64,000 bases of DNA from Dermatemys mawii (lineage: Eukaryota > Chordata > Testudines > Dermatemydidae). Positions 1-12,002 of this stretch are shown here, in pieces. The notes below the pieces were generated by a model that worked only from the letters and a program-made list of their open reading frames with translations, had not been told where the DNA came from and did no database searches. Numbering within the stretch: the stretch's first letter is position 1; the number at the start of each line of letters is the position of its first letter. The stretch spans positions 9,389,615 to 9,453,614 of the forward strand of contig ML677366.1 in assembly GCA_007922305.1 (NCBI GenBank), given 5' to 3'. A program made the position numbers and the translations under genes.

Positions 1-469
1 TGTTTCTATTATTCCTGAATTGGAGGTGAAGCCTTTAAAATACCAAGGCACTGATGCACCTTGGAAATCTAGATCTTTGTAGAGTGGTGGGAAAGGCCTC
101 GCATTGTACCACTGGTGACAAAAAAAATAAATATAGAAAACCATGAGAGGTTATATAACCAGACAATTTGTCTTCTCCTTTGATTCAGACTAAATGCCTC
201 TAATTCATCCTGGACTCGAATCCACTTGACATCTGTCAGAAAACTCAGATCATGTTTATTCCATTAGCAGGAGTTTCCATTACAATAAACTTTTTCCTTC
301 TCGTATTTGTGTCAGAAATAATCATCTAGTTCTTGTCGGTCTTCAAAGTTAAAAGGCTTGATAAGTGCTGATACTGTTATAAAATGTTTTCTTACGTATC
401 TGACAGAGAAATAGTTCATTGCATTTCCAAGTAAGATCTAAAGTAGTAAGGGGTGTGTGTGTGTATGTG
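1..469. other. Unique AT-rich sequence, no gene seen
   Basis: I see no open frame of note and no recognisable repeat apart from a short GT-rich run near 450-474 that abuts the transposon copy starting about 470. Confidence 0.5.
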
Positions 470-761
470 TGTGTTTCTACACAGGGACACCCAGGGAAAT
501 TAACCTAAACTAAAAAGTGTAAATTTGAAGTGGATTGGTAAATCTCATTAAACTCCCCATTGAGAATTAAAGAGGCCTAAATTTGGTTTAGTTTAATTAA
601 TTTTCAAAGTGAATTAAGATAAACTGAATTAAGCCCCCCTTTTATACTGAATAATAGCATTCACACAGGGATTTATTATGGTTGAACTAATCCGCTTCAA
701 ATTCATATCTTTAGTTAATTTGGATTAATTTCCCTGGATGTGTCTGTGTAGACAAGCCCTG
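470..761. mobile_element. Short non-autonomous DNA transposon (MITE), copy 1 of 2
   Basis: The left end (CTACACAGGGACAC then CCAGGGAAATTAA) is the inverted complement of the right end (TTAATTTCCCTGGATGTG then TCTGTGTAGACAAG), so the element has terminal inverted repeats of about 30 bp. The interior is AT-rich with repeated TTTAGTTTAATTAA-like words and no coding capacity. A diverged second copy lies at 16111-16429 with the same ends and the same internal order, including the word ATTCACACAGGG. The outermost bases on the left are masked by a GT run, so the exact boundary and target duplication are unclear. I recall ends of this GTCTACAC type from turtle DNA transposons, probably hAT or mariner class, but the superfamily is not proven here. 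Confidence 0.7.
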
Positions 762-789
762 AATATACATCTAATTGCCACTATCTATG

Positions 790-968
790 GCAGGGATCCA
801 CAACCTTTGGCCCGCAGCCAGCCAGGGTAAGTCCCCTGGTGGGCTGGGCCAGTTTGTTTACCTGCCGCATCTGCAGGTTTAGTCAGTCGTGGCTTCCACT
901 GGCCGCAGTTCACTGTCCCAGGCCAATGGGGGCTGCGGGATGTGGTGAGGGCCAAAGGATGTGCGGTT
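790..968. repeat. GC-rich interspersed repeat, probably DNA-transposon derived
   Basis: This is a GC-rich island in AT-rich sequence with words such as CTTTGGCCCGCAGCC, GGCTGGGCCAGTTTGTTTAC, CTGCCGCATCTGCAGGTT and CAGGCCAATGGGGGCTGCGG. I recall this order of words as a high-copy repeat of turtle and crocodile genomes. An open frame of 103 codons on the minus strand (785-1096) crosses it and is not a gene. The class is inferred from memory. Confidence 0.55.
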
Positions 969-1231
969 ATTATTTTTAGATTATTTAATATGCCTATTGC
1001 AATACACCAGTAGTAACACCCAATACACCAATCGAGATCAATCCCCAATTTGGTAGTCACTGTACAAACAATAGGAAGATATAATTCAAGTCCCAAAGAG
1101 TTTACAATTTAGTTTGACACAGACTTCAAATTAGTGTGATGAATAAGAAGAGGGAGGACAATGGTAAAGGTTAAAAGATCACATGCATCAGCTATTGCAG
1201 AACTTTATGATTCCAAATAATCTAAAATGAG

Positions 1232-1261
1232 GTGTGTGTCTGTGTGTGTGTGTGTGTGTGT
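1232..1261. repeat. (GT)n microsatellite
   Basis: A run of GT dinucleotides with one TC interruption. It is a likely length-variable marker. Confidence 0.9.
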
Positions 1262-1339
1262 AAAATGAGAACTGTCCACACCTGTTGCACAACTCAGCCA
1301 TAACTGGCTGTCTTGGTTGGTGGGGTCATCTCAAAAGGA

Positions 1340-2262
1340 TTAAACTATGAATTTTTTTAAGGAGGGGTAATAGCTTTATAGATTAATTCAGGGAGGACAT
1401 TCTATGCATAAGGGGCAGCATGGATGAAAGCTGGTGGTGGGTGCTAACGTTGGTGGGAGCCTACGTCATTGGTGATGCAAAGTGGGCAACACAATAAGAC
1501 ATAAAAGTAGATATAGGGAAGGGTTGAACTGTGAAGAGCCTGGAAAATAAGGAGAAGAAGCTTGAATGTGAGATGATGGAAAAGGCAGGAGGCAGAGGAT
1601 GGATTCAGAGAAGAATGGTGATGTGGTTAGCATGATGGGCCAGGAGGATGATCTTAGTATTTGTGGTCTGAATGGACTGCAGTGGGTCAATGCAGGTGTC
1701 CAAGGGGCAGAGTAGATGAGACTATAGTAATCAAGAAAGGAGATATTAATCTACTGGATGAGCATTTTAGCTGTGATGATGGAAAGAAGAGAAATGATCT
1801 TACCACTTCTTCCTCCTTTGTGTTGCTAAGATTTAGACAATACGTTGATATGGAGAACAAGGGAGTGAGAAGAGTGAAAGGAGACATTCTCTTTTCCCAT
1901 CCCCTCCCAAAGTTACAAGCCTGATAGGCAGAGATGATGGTGGTGTGGTGACTGATAATAGGATGGACTGGAAAGTTCTGGAGTAAATATAAGTAGTTTG
2001 ATTTTGGACAATGATAAGTATAAATGCCAATGATCCATTCAGGAAGCAATACCAGAGAGAGAAGCTGTGATGAAGGTGTGGCTGGATGATAAATCAAGAA
2101 TGGAAATGTAGATTTATTGTGCTTTGTAGAGATGGTAGCTGAAGCCATGTGAGCAGTTGAGACCACCCAAAAGAAGGGGAGTAGGTTGAGAAGTGTAATA
2201 GACCAAAGAGAGAGGCCTGTGAGGATCCCCAGGAGGACTGTGATTGTCATCTAGGGTGACCA
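1340..2262. repeat. Old interspersed repeat, possibly LINE-derived
   Basis: The plus strand is purine-rich and holds an order of phrases (aggaggatgatcttag, cagtgggtcaatgcaggtg, gatttattgtgctttg, gtagctgaagccatgtgag, gatccccaggagga) that I recall from an old, widely dispersed amniote repeat. It is strongly diverged. The 187-codon open frame on the minus strand (1687-2250), one of the two longest in the window, lies wholly inside it. Its predicted peptide is low in complexity, rich in Ser/Leu/Pro, and has no domain I recognise. I treat it as a by-product of the purine/pyrimidine strand bias. I do not name the family. Confidence 0.4.
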
Positions 2263-2884
2263 AAAAGTCAGAGTGACATGAAAATTTGATGAAAAATGGA
2301 TAAAACTAACTGATAAAATGTTCATTTTTTTCTACAAAGTCTGTTGTTCAAAGTCATTCACAATTGTGAATTTTAAATTGGACTATGGCATTTTGCTAGC
2401 CCTTCCCTATTGGTCCTTAAAAAAAAGTCTACTAGAGATGGCTATTCCAACTTCTCAATTATAATGCCATCATTCCCTTTTATAGCCCATAGCATAAAGC
2501 ACAGGAACACTTAAGAACCTGAATTGCAGAGTTCCCAACTACACAGAGGCAAAAACTAGTTCAGAAAATGCCAAGTCCCTTCATACCTTGAAGGTTTGGA
2601 ATTTCCAATAGAAACTTGACTGTGAACCCTGATTCAGAGTCCAGTCAGATCGACTGAAAGACTCCCACTGGTTTCAGTGAGCTTTGTATCAGGCCCTTCT
2701 AGGATTTAGGTTATGTTTTGGTTCATCTGTATTGACCTTGCTGGGGAAAGAAGGCAGGGCGAGAGCTGGTGAGAATCTAATAATTCCTATACTAAGTCTC
2801 ATTGTATTGTATGAGGTGGAAGCCTTGGACAATCAGGAGACAGTATGGGGGGAAAAGTGATTAATGAGATCCAGAAATAACATC
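2263..2884. other. Unique sequence, no gene seen
   Basis: Nothing is recognised here apart from a possible remnant near 2252-2280 starting CTAGGGTGACCA, which resembles the left end of the small MITE at 28480. Confidence 0.4.
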
Positions 2885-3080
2885 AGGGCTGGCCTTACCA
2901 TGAGATGAACTGAGGCGGCCGCCTCAGGTGCCAGACTGGGTGGGAGAGCACTAGGACCCAGAGTGTAGAAAATTGTGTCTGTTGCCAGTGCATATGTATT
3001 CACTCTGCTCTAGATGCATAGAGATGGTGGAGTACTGGGCTGGAGGAAGGAGGGCACAAGAAACCTATCAAGGTTTTAGC
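2885..3080. repeat. Possible interspersed repeat fragment
   Basis: The stretch GGCTGGCCTTACCATGAG ... GAGGCGGCCGCCTCAGGTGC is GC-rich against its surroundings, contains the 14-bp palindrome GAGGCGGCCGCCTC, and resembles a repeat I recall from turtle genomes. No ends or target duplications are clear. Confidence 0.35.
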
Positions 3081-5779
3081 CCAAGCAAGGGGGCATGAGA
3101 GCGTTATTTGAACTCCCCGCCAAAATGTTGTGGGCCGACCCAGAATAACATTGCTGCATATTGATCAGGAATCAGAAAATATTGACATGGTAACAACAGT
3201 TCAGCCTTAGAATTATGAGAGGTGCACAAAAATTAAAAATAATGCTATTTGCTGGAGAGTCTTGTCTGTTAACATTGATTCTTCTGCAAACCTGCATTTG
3301 CAGAAATATATAAGAAAATAATTGTATTGTCCAGGCATGACTCTCTTTAGAGGCTTGCTTCAACTCACTTTAAAGTCAATGGGAGACCTTCCATTTACTT
3401 GTAGGAATTGAAATAGGCCCTAAATCCCTGACCAAGACTGCAGTGCCCAACAGACTGTTCCAAGAAAATATGTCCCAGTTTTTACATAGGTTCCAGTGCA
3501 TGCTGGACTGGACTTTGAGAGTTTAAAGAGTACTGGTTGAGACACCTATGCTGTGCAGACATAATCAATACATCTCAGACACACTTACAGTACTTTCTAT
3601 TGCATCTCAATTATTTGATTTAAAGAGCTTCCATTAACCAGAGAAACAGCAGTAACATGACTGTTGTACCAGGAAAGTCTACAAAGCTCAGTTCTGATCT
3701 GAGATACAAAATCAGCCAAGAGTTATGGAATATTTAATTCATCAGCATAGTATAGGAGCTCCCTTAGCCAATATAATTCATTTTCTTAATCCAAGTCATG
3801 CAGATTCACTACCTTTTTTTTTTTTTTACAATCAGATGCACTTGTATAAATCACTAAACAATAAAAACAGATAAACTATTTGGTTGTTGCAAAAATATAC
3901 AAATATTGCACCAGCATAGTCTCCCTCACTCTCTACGTATAAGCATTCCTTAAATAAAAACAACTTGTCTTAAAGGCACCCTGTAAGTGCAATTAAAAAC
4001 ATTTCCCATCATACAGCAAAGATAATGTTTCCTAAATGCTCTTAATTTCATGCATCTGTTATGCCCAGTCATGATTTTCCCCTCCCAAGACAATTTTTAA
4101 AGGTTTCTGCCAATGTAATTCAATTTAAAGCTTTTAATGTCAGCTCAATGGGTCATACCACTTTCTCCATGTTTGTATTAGCTTCTTCTCTGAAACAAGG
4201 CAGAAATATTATGAGTACTTTTCATCAGAAGCTTATATTCATGACAAATTGCAATTGCATTCTGTTTCATTATTTGCAGACCATATATAGAAAACATTGC
4301 ACACTCTCTCTCTCTCAGACACACACTCAAAGAATCGGTTTGCCAACCATTTTATTGGCCTAGCAAGTTATTTGCACTGCTTTTTACACTGCAGACAGTC
4401 TTCCTCATCCAACTGCAATTATTTGTGAAGTGCTGCTGTAACAGTTCCTTGACAGTCTGTAAACTCTTTAGTGAACAATAAACTCAACCATGCATTCATT
4501 TCTGTGAATGTGCTCAAACTGCATTCCAGTGAGCTGACTTGACATATCTGTCCATTTGTAAAAGACACTGAATGTTTGCTGAATAGTCCTCAGGTTCTAA
4601 AACACTGTAGCAAGGGCATTGTCTTATCACGGGGGAAATAACAATGGCGTCACTAATACAGAAAAAAATGTATTCTATTCTATTCTATTCTTCTGTGGCT
4701 TGGGATATCTGAGCATCTTTATTGTGCATGAGCTGCTGGTTCAGTGAAGATGCACAGGGTGGACACAGAAAATAAAAGCAAACATATTTGTGTGTGGGAA
4801 TAGTGGAAGGATCTAGAGGACATGCAAGTACAAGAGAATTATGTAATAATAAATATGTAAATAAATATCCTAGGCTAAATGCACCCTTGTTTCCTGGTGG
4901 CCGACATAAAATAGGACAAAGTCCTGGAGCTTAAGACACACAGGAGATTTCCTGCTCTGCAGTGTGAATTTTATTTAATAATAGTGAGTTCCTGTAAAAC
5001 AAAAAGACTCTCCCGCTCCTTCCTGCTGGAGAGGTACAGCTTTAAGGTTCTAAGATGTAGCATCCCTAGTGAAGGAAAGCTTACTGTGGGTAGGTTGCTG
5101 TGATGCAAAAAGACCACAACTTTCCCTTTATCAACAAGCCACAGGAGATGCCCCTAAGATGGCTGGTGCTGGTTGAGGGAAAGAGAGGGTTCTGTGGTTG
5201 GGTTCACTGCACCCTCTTGACAGCCTCTCCTCATGGATCTCTTGTGGAAACCCCTGCGGGAAGGTGAAGCACTGTTGTTTTTGCATAGCCCTGGAAGGAA
5301 GACAGCTGTGGAAGCACTGTCTGCCATCCAACTGGGGTGAATCTTTCCACCAAACTTCCATGTGCCAACTAGGTGAACCTGGCCCCGGTTATGCTGCATT
5401 GAAAATGACATCTGTTTTGTATTACAGATAAACCATAGTAATGTATTACCCTATGTCAGATTTGCTCATGACCCTCACTCTACCTGTGAAGGATTGTAAC
5501 AACCTGGATTTGGTTCCTAAGAAGTGCTGTCAGCCTTATCACATGTTTTTTATTTGTTTCAGCTCACCAGGCTTCACACTTCCTGAGCCTTGCTTTGAAT
5601 CTTGTGTGGAACCCCCAAAATTCACAGCTAAACTTGAAAGAGCCAAGATTTACCTACTTCTCAACCTGGAGCAGGTTCACTTGAGACTGGAGCATCATGT
5701 TCTCATGAACTTTAAGCCGAAGGTCATCAGCAGATCTGCAAGCATTTTGATAAACCGAGCCTGAATTTCGGGTTTAATT
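3081..5779. other. Long unique AT-rich stretch, no gene seen
   Basis: I see no convincing exon. Minor features are a poly-T run (about 3813-3828) and a short (TATTC)n array near 4666-4690. A 107-codon open frame at 5441-5764 on the plus strand matches no family I know and has no clear splice context, so I leave it uncalled. The stretch could be intergenic or intronic. Confidence 0.4.
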
Positions 5780-6360
5780 TATCACAATCCTGAAAACCAG
5801 TAAATTTTCAATTTAGAAATATCAAAACATTTCATTTCAACTTTTTAAAATGGAGACAAAACATTTTGACATTTCTGAGCTCACAACTGTTTTGAGTTTG
5901 TAAAACTTACCTGAAACATTTCATTTTGAGCCAGTTCAATAGTATACTGCATTTTCCCATAAAGGAGCAAGATCTCATGGGAATTGTAGTTCAGGAGCCT
6001 GAATCCTCATTCTCCTCTATGCACCAGGATCCCTGGCTTGACTATATCTTCAATAATATACCATGAGGCATCACACAGCTGAGTCAATGAAATTGGCATT
6101 ACCTTATGAGAAAATATATCCTTCACATGAGAATGGGCAACCAAAATACAACTCTTATAATGCAATGAGATGTTAGGGAAATGCAGTTTAATGCCCTATT
6201 GAACAGATAAAAAACATTTCAGGTAATTTCAAAAAATGAAATATTCCGATTCAGGGTGAACTGATCCAAAATGAAATATTTCATTTAGATTTCCCCACCA
6301 GAAAATTTCAATTTATGGAAACTGCATTTTCCCTCAGAATTATGTTCTGACAAAAGTTCC
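5780..6360. repeat. Diverged 'gaaaatttca'-type interspersed repeat
   Basis: This block is made of variants of AAACATTTCATTT, GAAATATTTCATTT and GAAAATTTCAATTT in both orientations, with an embedded CATGGGAATTGTAGTT. Blocks of the same style recur at 21900-22230, 29205-29400 and 35935-36225, which suggests one old family. The boundaries are soft. Confidence 0.4.
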
Positions 6361-7780
6361 CAACTAGCTCTACTTAGCAGTAGCTTCTGCCTCATCCTTC
6401 TGGATATCCAGGTACTGATATGCATCAGGGTCTCCTAGAAGAATGAATAGGAAATCTGCTTCCAGAGGAAGGGTGGTGAGCAGGGAAATAAAAGTAGGTG
6501 GGGGAAAGACTCAAACCTCAAAAAACTCCCCTTCGGTTAGCCAATGGAGGAAATTGTGCCTAGCATTGGGAGAGAAGCCTCAGGAGAAGTTAAATAGTAC
6601 TGAATTAGTCAAGCACTATGGGACAAGAAAATGCACCCCTTCCCTCACCAATAAATTCCAGCTATGATAGTGGTGCAACTGATCATGAAGATGACCTTTA
6701 AAAATCAACACAGGATTTTATTTTTCTCTTGTAATAACCATTAAACTTCCTCAAACTGTAGTCCAGTCCCAAAGCAAGATTTCCAAACTGCTGACCACAA
6801 AGTGCTATACATAGAACAGTGACCCAAAAGAACACCCTCAGACTCACCCTACATAGCGCCACCTTATCCTGAACATGAAGGTGGAATGTCCCTCTGCTCT
6901 CCACATGCTCTAGAGACCAGAAACGAAGCTACAAACTTTAAAACAGGGTCTTGAAAATGACAACTGTCCTAGACTGACCACCAAGGAGCTTGTAAAATCC
7001 TGTCTGTCTCAGCTAAGCAGTCAAAGGTCAATTTTCAATGAAATTCTTACTTACTTGAATCAATGTTGTCTTGGTTCTTTGTGAAGGGTGCAGCAGGCAT
7101 AAAATGTGATATTGATTCTTGTGATATAGCCCCTTACTTTCTTCATGGCCATTTCAAAAAATGCAAAGTGTTTCTTTTGTCTCACAGCAGAGAGCATGTC
7201 ACCTTTACAAACCTGAGGTCAGGGCCCTTTCATGCCACCTCATATTTATCTCCTGTTCTTTTCTCCCGGCGCTTCTCTTTGTTGCTTCTTGCAGTTGTTC
7301 TCTCTCCTCCTTAAGTTTTTATTGCCTCTTCTGTTTGACTCTTAGCTCCTGTTCTAATTTCTGCCTTTTCCCCTTGCTCTCCTGAGAGCTCTTAGAGTCT
7401 AATCTAATTTCTCATGTCTTCTCCCAGTGCTGCTATCTCTTCTTTCTGTCTTTCTGATCCTCACCTGCTCTTTTATTTTTTTTTTTGGCTCTCTGACTCC
7501 AAACCTGCTATTCCCCTTTGTCACAGGACATTCTCCGTCTACTTTTCCCAGGCTGCTCCTGGGCTGCTTTCAGCCATCATCCCAACAAGATTTTCCCCAT
7601 TGTGCATACATAGGCAATGTCCCAGCTCTCATAATATTACATCTTTACCTAGGTTGCCTCCCATCTCCACATTCTGATTGTTTTAATGAAGCTGGTGAAA
7701 TTGCTAGGAACTGAGCTCCCTAATTCCACAGGCTGCTGCTCCCAGCCTCCTCTGGTACAGAATGGTTATACATTTGTCTG
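6361..7780. other. Unique sequence, no gene seen
   Basis: Several overlapping pyrimidine-rich open frames (7063-7714, plus strand) translate to Ser/Leu/Phe/Cys-rich strings typical of CT-rich non-coding DNA. No repeat or gene is recognised. Confidence 0.4.
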
Positions 7781-7920
7781 AGGCTGGTCTGTGGTCTTGG
7801 TAGGGATACTTTAAGAGCTAGATATGGCTAGATATGGCCGGACTAAAAGTCCCAGAGGCTGGTGTGTGATCTTGGCAGCGATACTTTAAGAGCTAGATAT
7901 GGCCAGACTAAAAGTCCCAG
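7781..7920. repeat. Two-unit tandem duplication (75 bp + 65 bp)
   Basis: Unit 1 (7781-7855) and unit 2 (7856-7920) both start with AGGCTGGT and both end with GACTAAAAGTCCCAG. They differ at a few positions and by a 10-bp insertion in unit 1, where the word GCTAGATATGGC is itself partly repeated. The copies are head to tail with no spacer, so this is a recent local duplication. Confidence 0.9.
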
Positions 7921-10870
7921 ATTTGAAACCCCAGCTCAACACTTTAGAACAAAAGCAGAGAAGAATTATGATGTTCTCCCACTGAATTTCAGGGTGGATT
8001 TTGTATAGGTTAAGTATGAATTATTTGAGTTCTTTCTTGTCTGGGACAGTGAGTTTCACATTTTGGTTTTATGAAGAGTGTCACTGGTTTTTGTTTGTTG
8101 TTTTTTTAATAACAGACGCTGAGGGCTTTGTTTTCATATGTCATCCTAAATTATGGTACCTCCAGCACTATAATACTGCCAATGCCAGGTTATAGGCAAG
8201 GTTTCAGATGAAATTATGCTACCTCCTGAATCATTGAACCTTGTTGTGGAGAAATTGAATGGTTCCTTCGAGGTTTCTCACCAAGATCACAGTATATCTG
8301 GGATACATCTTAGGATCCCCACTATGTCTTTTGCACTGCTCAGAGTGCTGAACGGGGAAGGACAGGTGTCAAACATCCAGCTGAGGAATTCTCCTGTATA
8401 GTGGAATCCCTAGGTGACATAAAGCTACTTGGGCTGTCTCTATGGCATCTGTTTCTGCCACTCCCACCATACCCCAATGTAGCATGTTGCACTTCAGTGA
8501 TCTTGGGCCAGTGGATCAAGTGCTTAGGGGCTGTTACTGCTAGTATAGACTAGAGTAGCCTAAATTACTCTAATTTGTGGTGGAGGCAAATCAGGGTCAT
8601 AGAAACAATGGAAAGCCAAATATGGCCTCTAGTCCCCTGGAACATCCCAAAATCTGGCTTTTTATTTTGTAAGAACTGAGCAATTAATTCTTGATGGATA
8701 ATTCATTTGATAAATGTCACCTCTTTTCTTTTTGTCCTTGAATTCTCTGTAAATAAATTCAATTTTTTTCAAAGCCTTTGAAATTAGTTGCTGGGATATT
8801 TCTGCGACCAATTCAGGGCATGTGGTTTGTTCTTGATAAGTTTCTTGAAAGTGTTCAGCATTCAGTATGTGGACTATTGTGAATATCCACCTTGCTCACA
8901 TGATATGAGTATTTTTACGTTCCCTGATTAGATGAGCTTAACTCTTAGAATTGGGTTTATGGTACAAATACTTGTGAGTACTTTTTATGTTTACTATGCA
9001 GTAGTTGCTTAAAACAGACTCTCTCTCTCTCTCTCTCTGAAAATTGCAACCAGTAAATTCATTCATTAGAATATTAATGAAGACCAAACATAAAAAGACA
9101 TGCAGACACTGACAACATGATGTTTGAAAATCAGAATGATTTTCTTTTTCTGTATTCTCTCAGGTCTGATCTATAATCTACTATTACTCATTGAAAACAG
9201 GTCATTTAAAAATAATGACTATCAATTTTCCTTGCACTTAGGTTAAATGATCCTATAAAAGGTTCATTGATGTGATGCCAATTAAAAAATCAAGGAGTTC
9301 TGACTTTCCTGCTTCATATTTGTATTTCTTTTCTATTGATGGTGGTGCTAAACAATCCCATGTTATTCTAGCGAATAGAAAAACAAAACAAAAACATCTT
9401 TGTGTTACTGTGACAGTAAATATTATAGTCATTTGCCTTCTGTGCAAGGAAGAAGTAGCGAAAGGGCTGTCATCAAAGGTATTTCTCTCTGACTGCTTGA
9501 TCCAAAGGAGTTAAAGGCTTCTGTTAACTTCAGGTGTGCTTTGAATCAGGGTCTAAAGTACCCAGTGATATGCCCTAGGTCTGGATTGGAAATCACATTT
9601 TGGAAACAAACTAAAAAATGATGACAAATGGCCGTAGTCTGCCCTAATTGACACTTCATGCAACCCTGCAGAAATCAATAGGCCAAACTTCAGTCTCAAC
9701 AACACTGGTTAAATCCAGAGTTAATCTACTGGTGTTATCTGGATATACAGCAATGTGAGTGAGATCAAAATTTTCCCAATGGCATGGCTATTTATTTTAA
9801 TAAGTCACAGTAGAATTTAACTCAAACAAATGTGGACAAATGTACTATGAAATGCAAAACTACCGCACGACACTGAATCATTCCATTCTGGAACCGTCAA
9901 ATGAATGTGTGTTTAGAAGTACTGAAGATTTATGAATATTCTGAACTTTCTGTGGCCAGCCACTGAGTTAGACATGCTATTGTTCCCTTAGGAATGCAAT
10001 AATCTTTTATCCATAAAGTCTTGGGCTAGTGCCTTTTTTTCTGTTGTTACAGTGTATGGATGTCCAGTATAAAATCTCTTGTGATAGACTGTTCAACAGT
10101 TCACTGTGTCTGATGGAACTGGAAGTTGACTTAAAGAAAGTTGTACTGAAAGCAATGTCACTTTTCAATGAGTCTTCAATGGAAAATATTTTATTTTACT
10201 ATAAATGCCTCAGAGGAAGAATTTAAATTCAGCAGAATCTAATATAGCATGGCATTTTATATTCTAGCATTTTACCATGCTGGGGTAACAGTTCAAACAA
10301 AGCTCTTTTCATTTTGTCAAACTTACACATAATATTTTTTAGAAATGTCATCCTTTTTATATTTAACAAATTGTTTGTAGATTGCTCAAGATTAGCTCCA
10401 CAAGTATTCATAAGGGTGTAAGCATTCACTGAATAACTTTGTCAAATAATTTTTTTACTGTAGGCTGTTTGTCAGTTGTTTGATTGGATTATTCACTAAT
10501 GCCTGCTTGATTTTGTGTTGAGTAGTGGGTTGTCTAAGACACATGGTATTGTTTTTAAGCCCTGATTGGATGACTGAAACATTATAAACAGAAAAAACAA
10601 TGAATGTATGTACTCCTTGAACATAGGAAAAGTTTGAATCTTGATCCAGACTTCAGCTCTTTTTCTGAATGAATCATATGGCATGTATGCATTTAGGTTA
10701 TGGCTATGGACAAACCCAAACTAGGAGAAGTTTGGATCTGAATCCACATTTCAAAGCTGAGGTCAATGTGTAAAACTTTACAGAAGGATGTGTGGTCTAA
10801 CTACTAAATAACGGTTTCTAAAGCGCTTAAACATTGCTTAAACTAGTGCATGCAATGTATTAATAAAAAG
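7921..10870. other. Unique AT-rich stretch, no gene seen
   Basis: I see no supportable exon. A (CT)n microsatellite lies at 9018-9039. The short frames at 8001-8401, 9253-9514 and 10029-10684 have no recognisable domain. Confidence 0.4.
9018..9039. repeat. (CT)n microsatellite
   Basis: An uninterrupted run of about eleven CT units. Confidence 0.9.
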
Positions 10871-10873
10871 TTT

Positions 10874-10874
10874 T

Positions 10875-10918
<44 letters not shown>

Positions 10919-10929
10919 TNNNNNNNNNN

Positions 10930-10975
<46 letters not shown>
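10874..10975. repeat. (CTTT)n microsatellite interrupted by an assembly gap
   Basis: Uninterrupted CTTT units flank a run of ten N bases (10920-10929) on both sides in the same phase style. The N run is almost certainly a placeholder, so the real number of repeat units is unknown. A frame with poly-Lys/Glu/Arg translation on the minus strand here is an artefact of the repeat. Confidence 0.95.
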
Positions 10976-10976
<1 letters not shown>

Positions 10977-12002
10977 CTTCTGGCTGGGATATTTGAAGGT
11001 CAGCTTAACAAAACAGGGCAGTTTTTCTGCATAGAAAAATAAAATGTTGGAAGTGAGGAAGGAGTTCCATTTTAAAGCTAAGGTCCATGCAAACAGAAGA
11101 ATGATAAATCTTGGGTTCACAAACCTCACTGTTTTATCTTTTACTAATAAAGACAATCTGTGCCTCCCACTAGCTGGATATTGTTGTGTGATCACTATCT
11201 TGTTTTATGTATGTGAATCAACCACACAATATAAGGCAACAAACAAAAAAGATGGAAAAATATATAAAAAGGGGAAACAAATGGCCTGCTTGCTACCTCA
11301 GGCTTTAAAACTCTTCTTACACACTTCAGCACAAAGTCTATTAAAGCAGAATATAGTGAAAATACAATATAGAGCAATGAATGTCTCCAAACTAGCAATT
11401 TAGCGCTAAAGCTGAGGGCAGTTCTTATGCACCGACTTTTAATACCAAGACGATTTGTGGTCTCACAAAGTTCCTGCCTTAGGCAAGAGTTGTGCTGCGT
11501 TCTAATAGGTCTAGTTTGTTGACTGTCAGAATAATGGAGAAATTGGTAGCAGAGGGCTTGAGTGTTGTAAACAGCTGAGATAATTAGAAGGTCTGTCAGG
11601 AGGAGAATAAGGCTAAAGTAGTTTACATTCTGTCACAGGGTGAAAAGCATTCATTCAGGAGATTGCTGGATAACACGGTATGTGGTGATACCTAATGTTC
11701 TAGCAAGCTTATTTGGGGCTGGTGGAAGGGCCTTATTCTAGTTCTTGCCAGCCAAGTTTCCCTGCTTTCTTTCCTTGGGTTGTATTCAAACAGCTGATAT
11801 TTATTATTAATAAAATAATCTGTCTGGTGAGCAAAATGCCCAGTGTTGGCTTTTTCAGTCATGATGCGCCGTCAATGGAAAGCCTTAACAGTTGAGTCAG
11901 GAAAGGCAGGTTATAGAGATTGAAGAAACTTTGGGGATTGAATAGGTGACCCCCAAAGATATGGATTGTTGAGAGAGATCTTCCTGTCATTCTAGATATG
12001 TG
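10976..12002. other. Unique sequence, no gene seen
   Basis: A 119-codon open frame (11044-11403, plus) begins just beyond the microsatellite. Its peptide shows no family features and no splice-site or Kozak context that I can defend. It overlaps an equally plausible minus frame, so I do not call it. Confidence 0.4.

Noticed and set aside
785..1096. 103-codon minus-strand frame in a GC-rich island
   Set aside because: It covers a dispersed repeat. The Trp/Gly-rich peptide has no known family.
7063..7714. Overlapping Ser/Leu/Phe-rich frames
   Set aside because: Three frames are open at once across a CT-rich stretch, which is typical of biased base composition and not of an exon.
10860..11195. 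Lys/Glu/Arg-rich minus-strand open frame
   Set aside because: It is translation of the CTTT microsatellite across an N gap.
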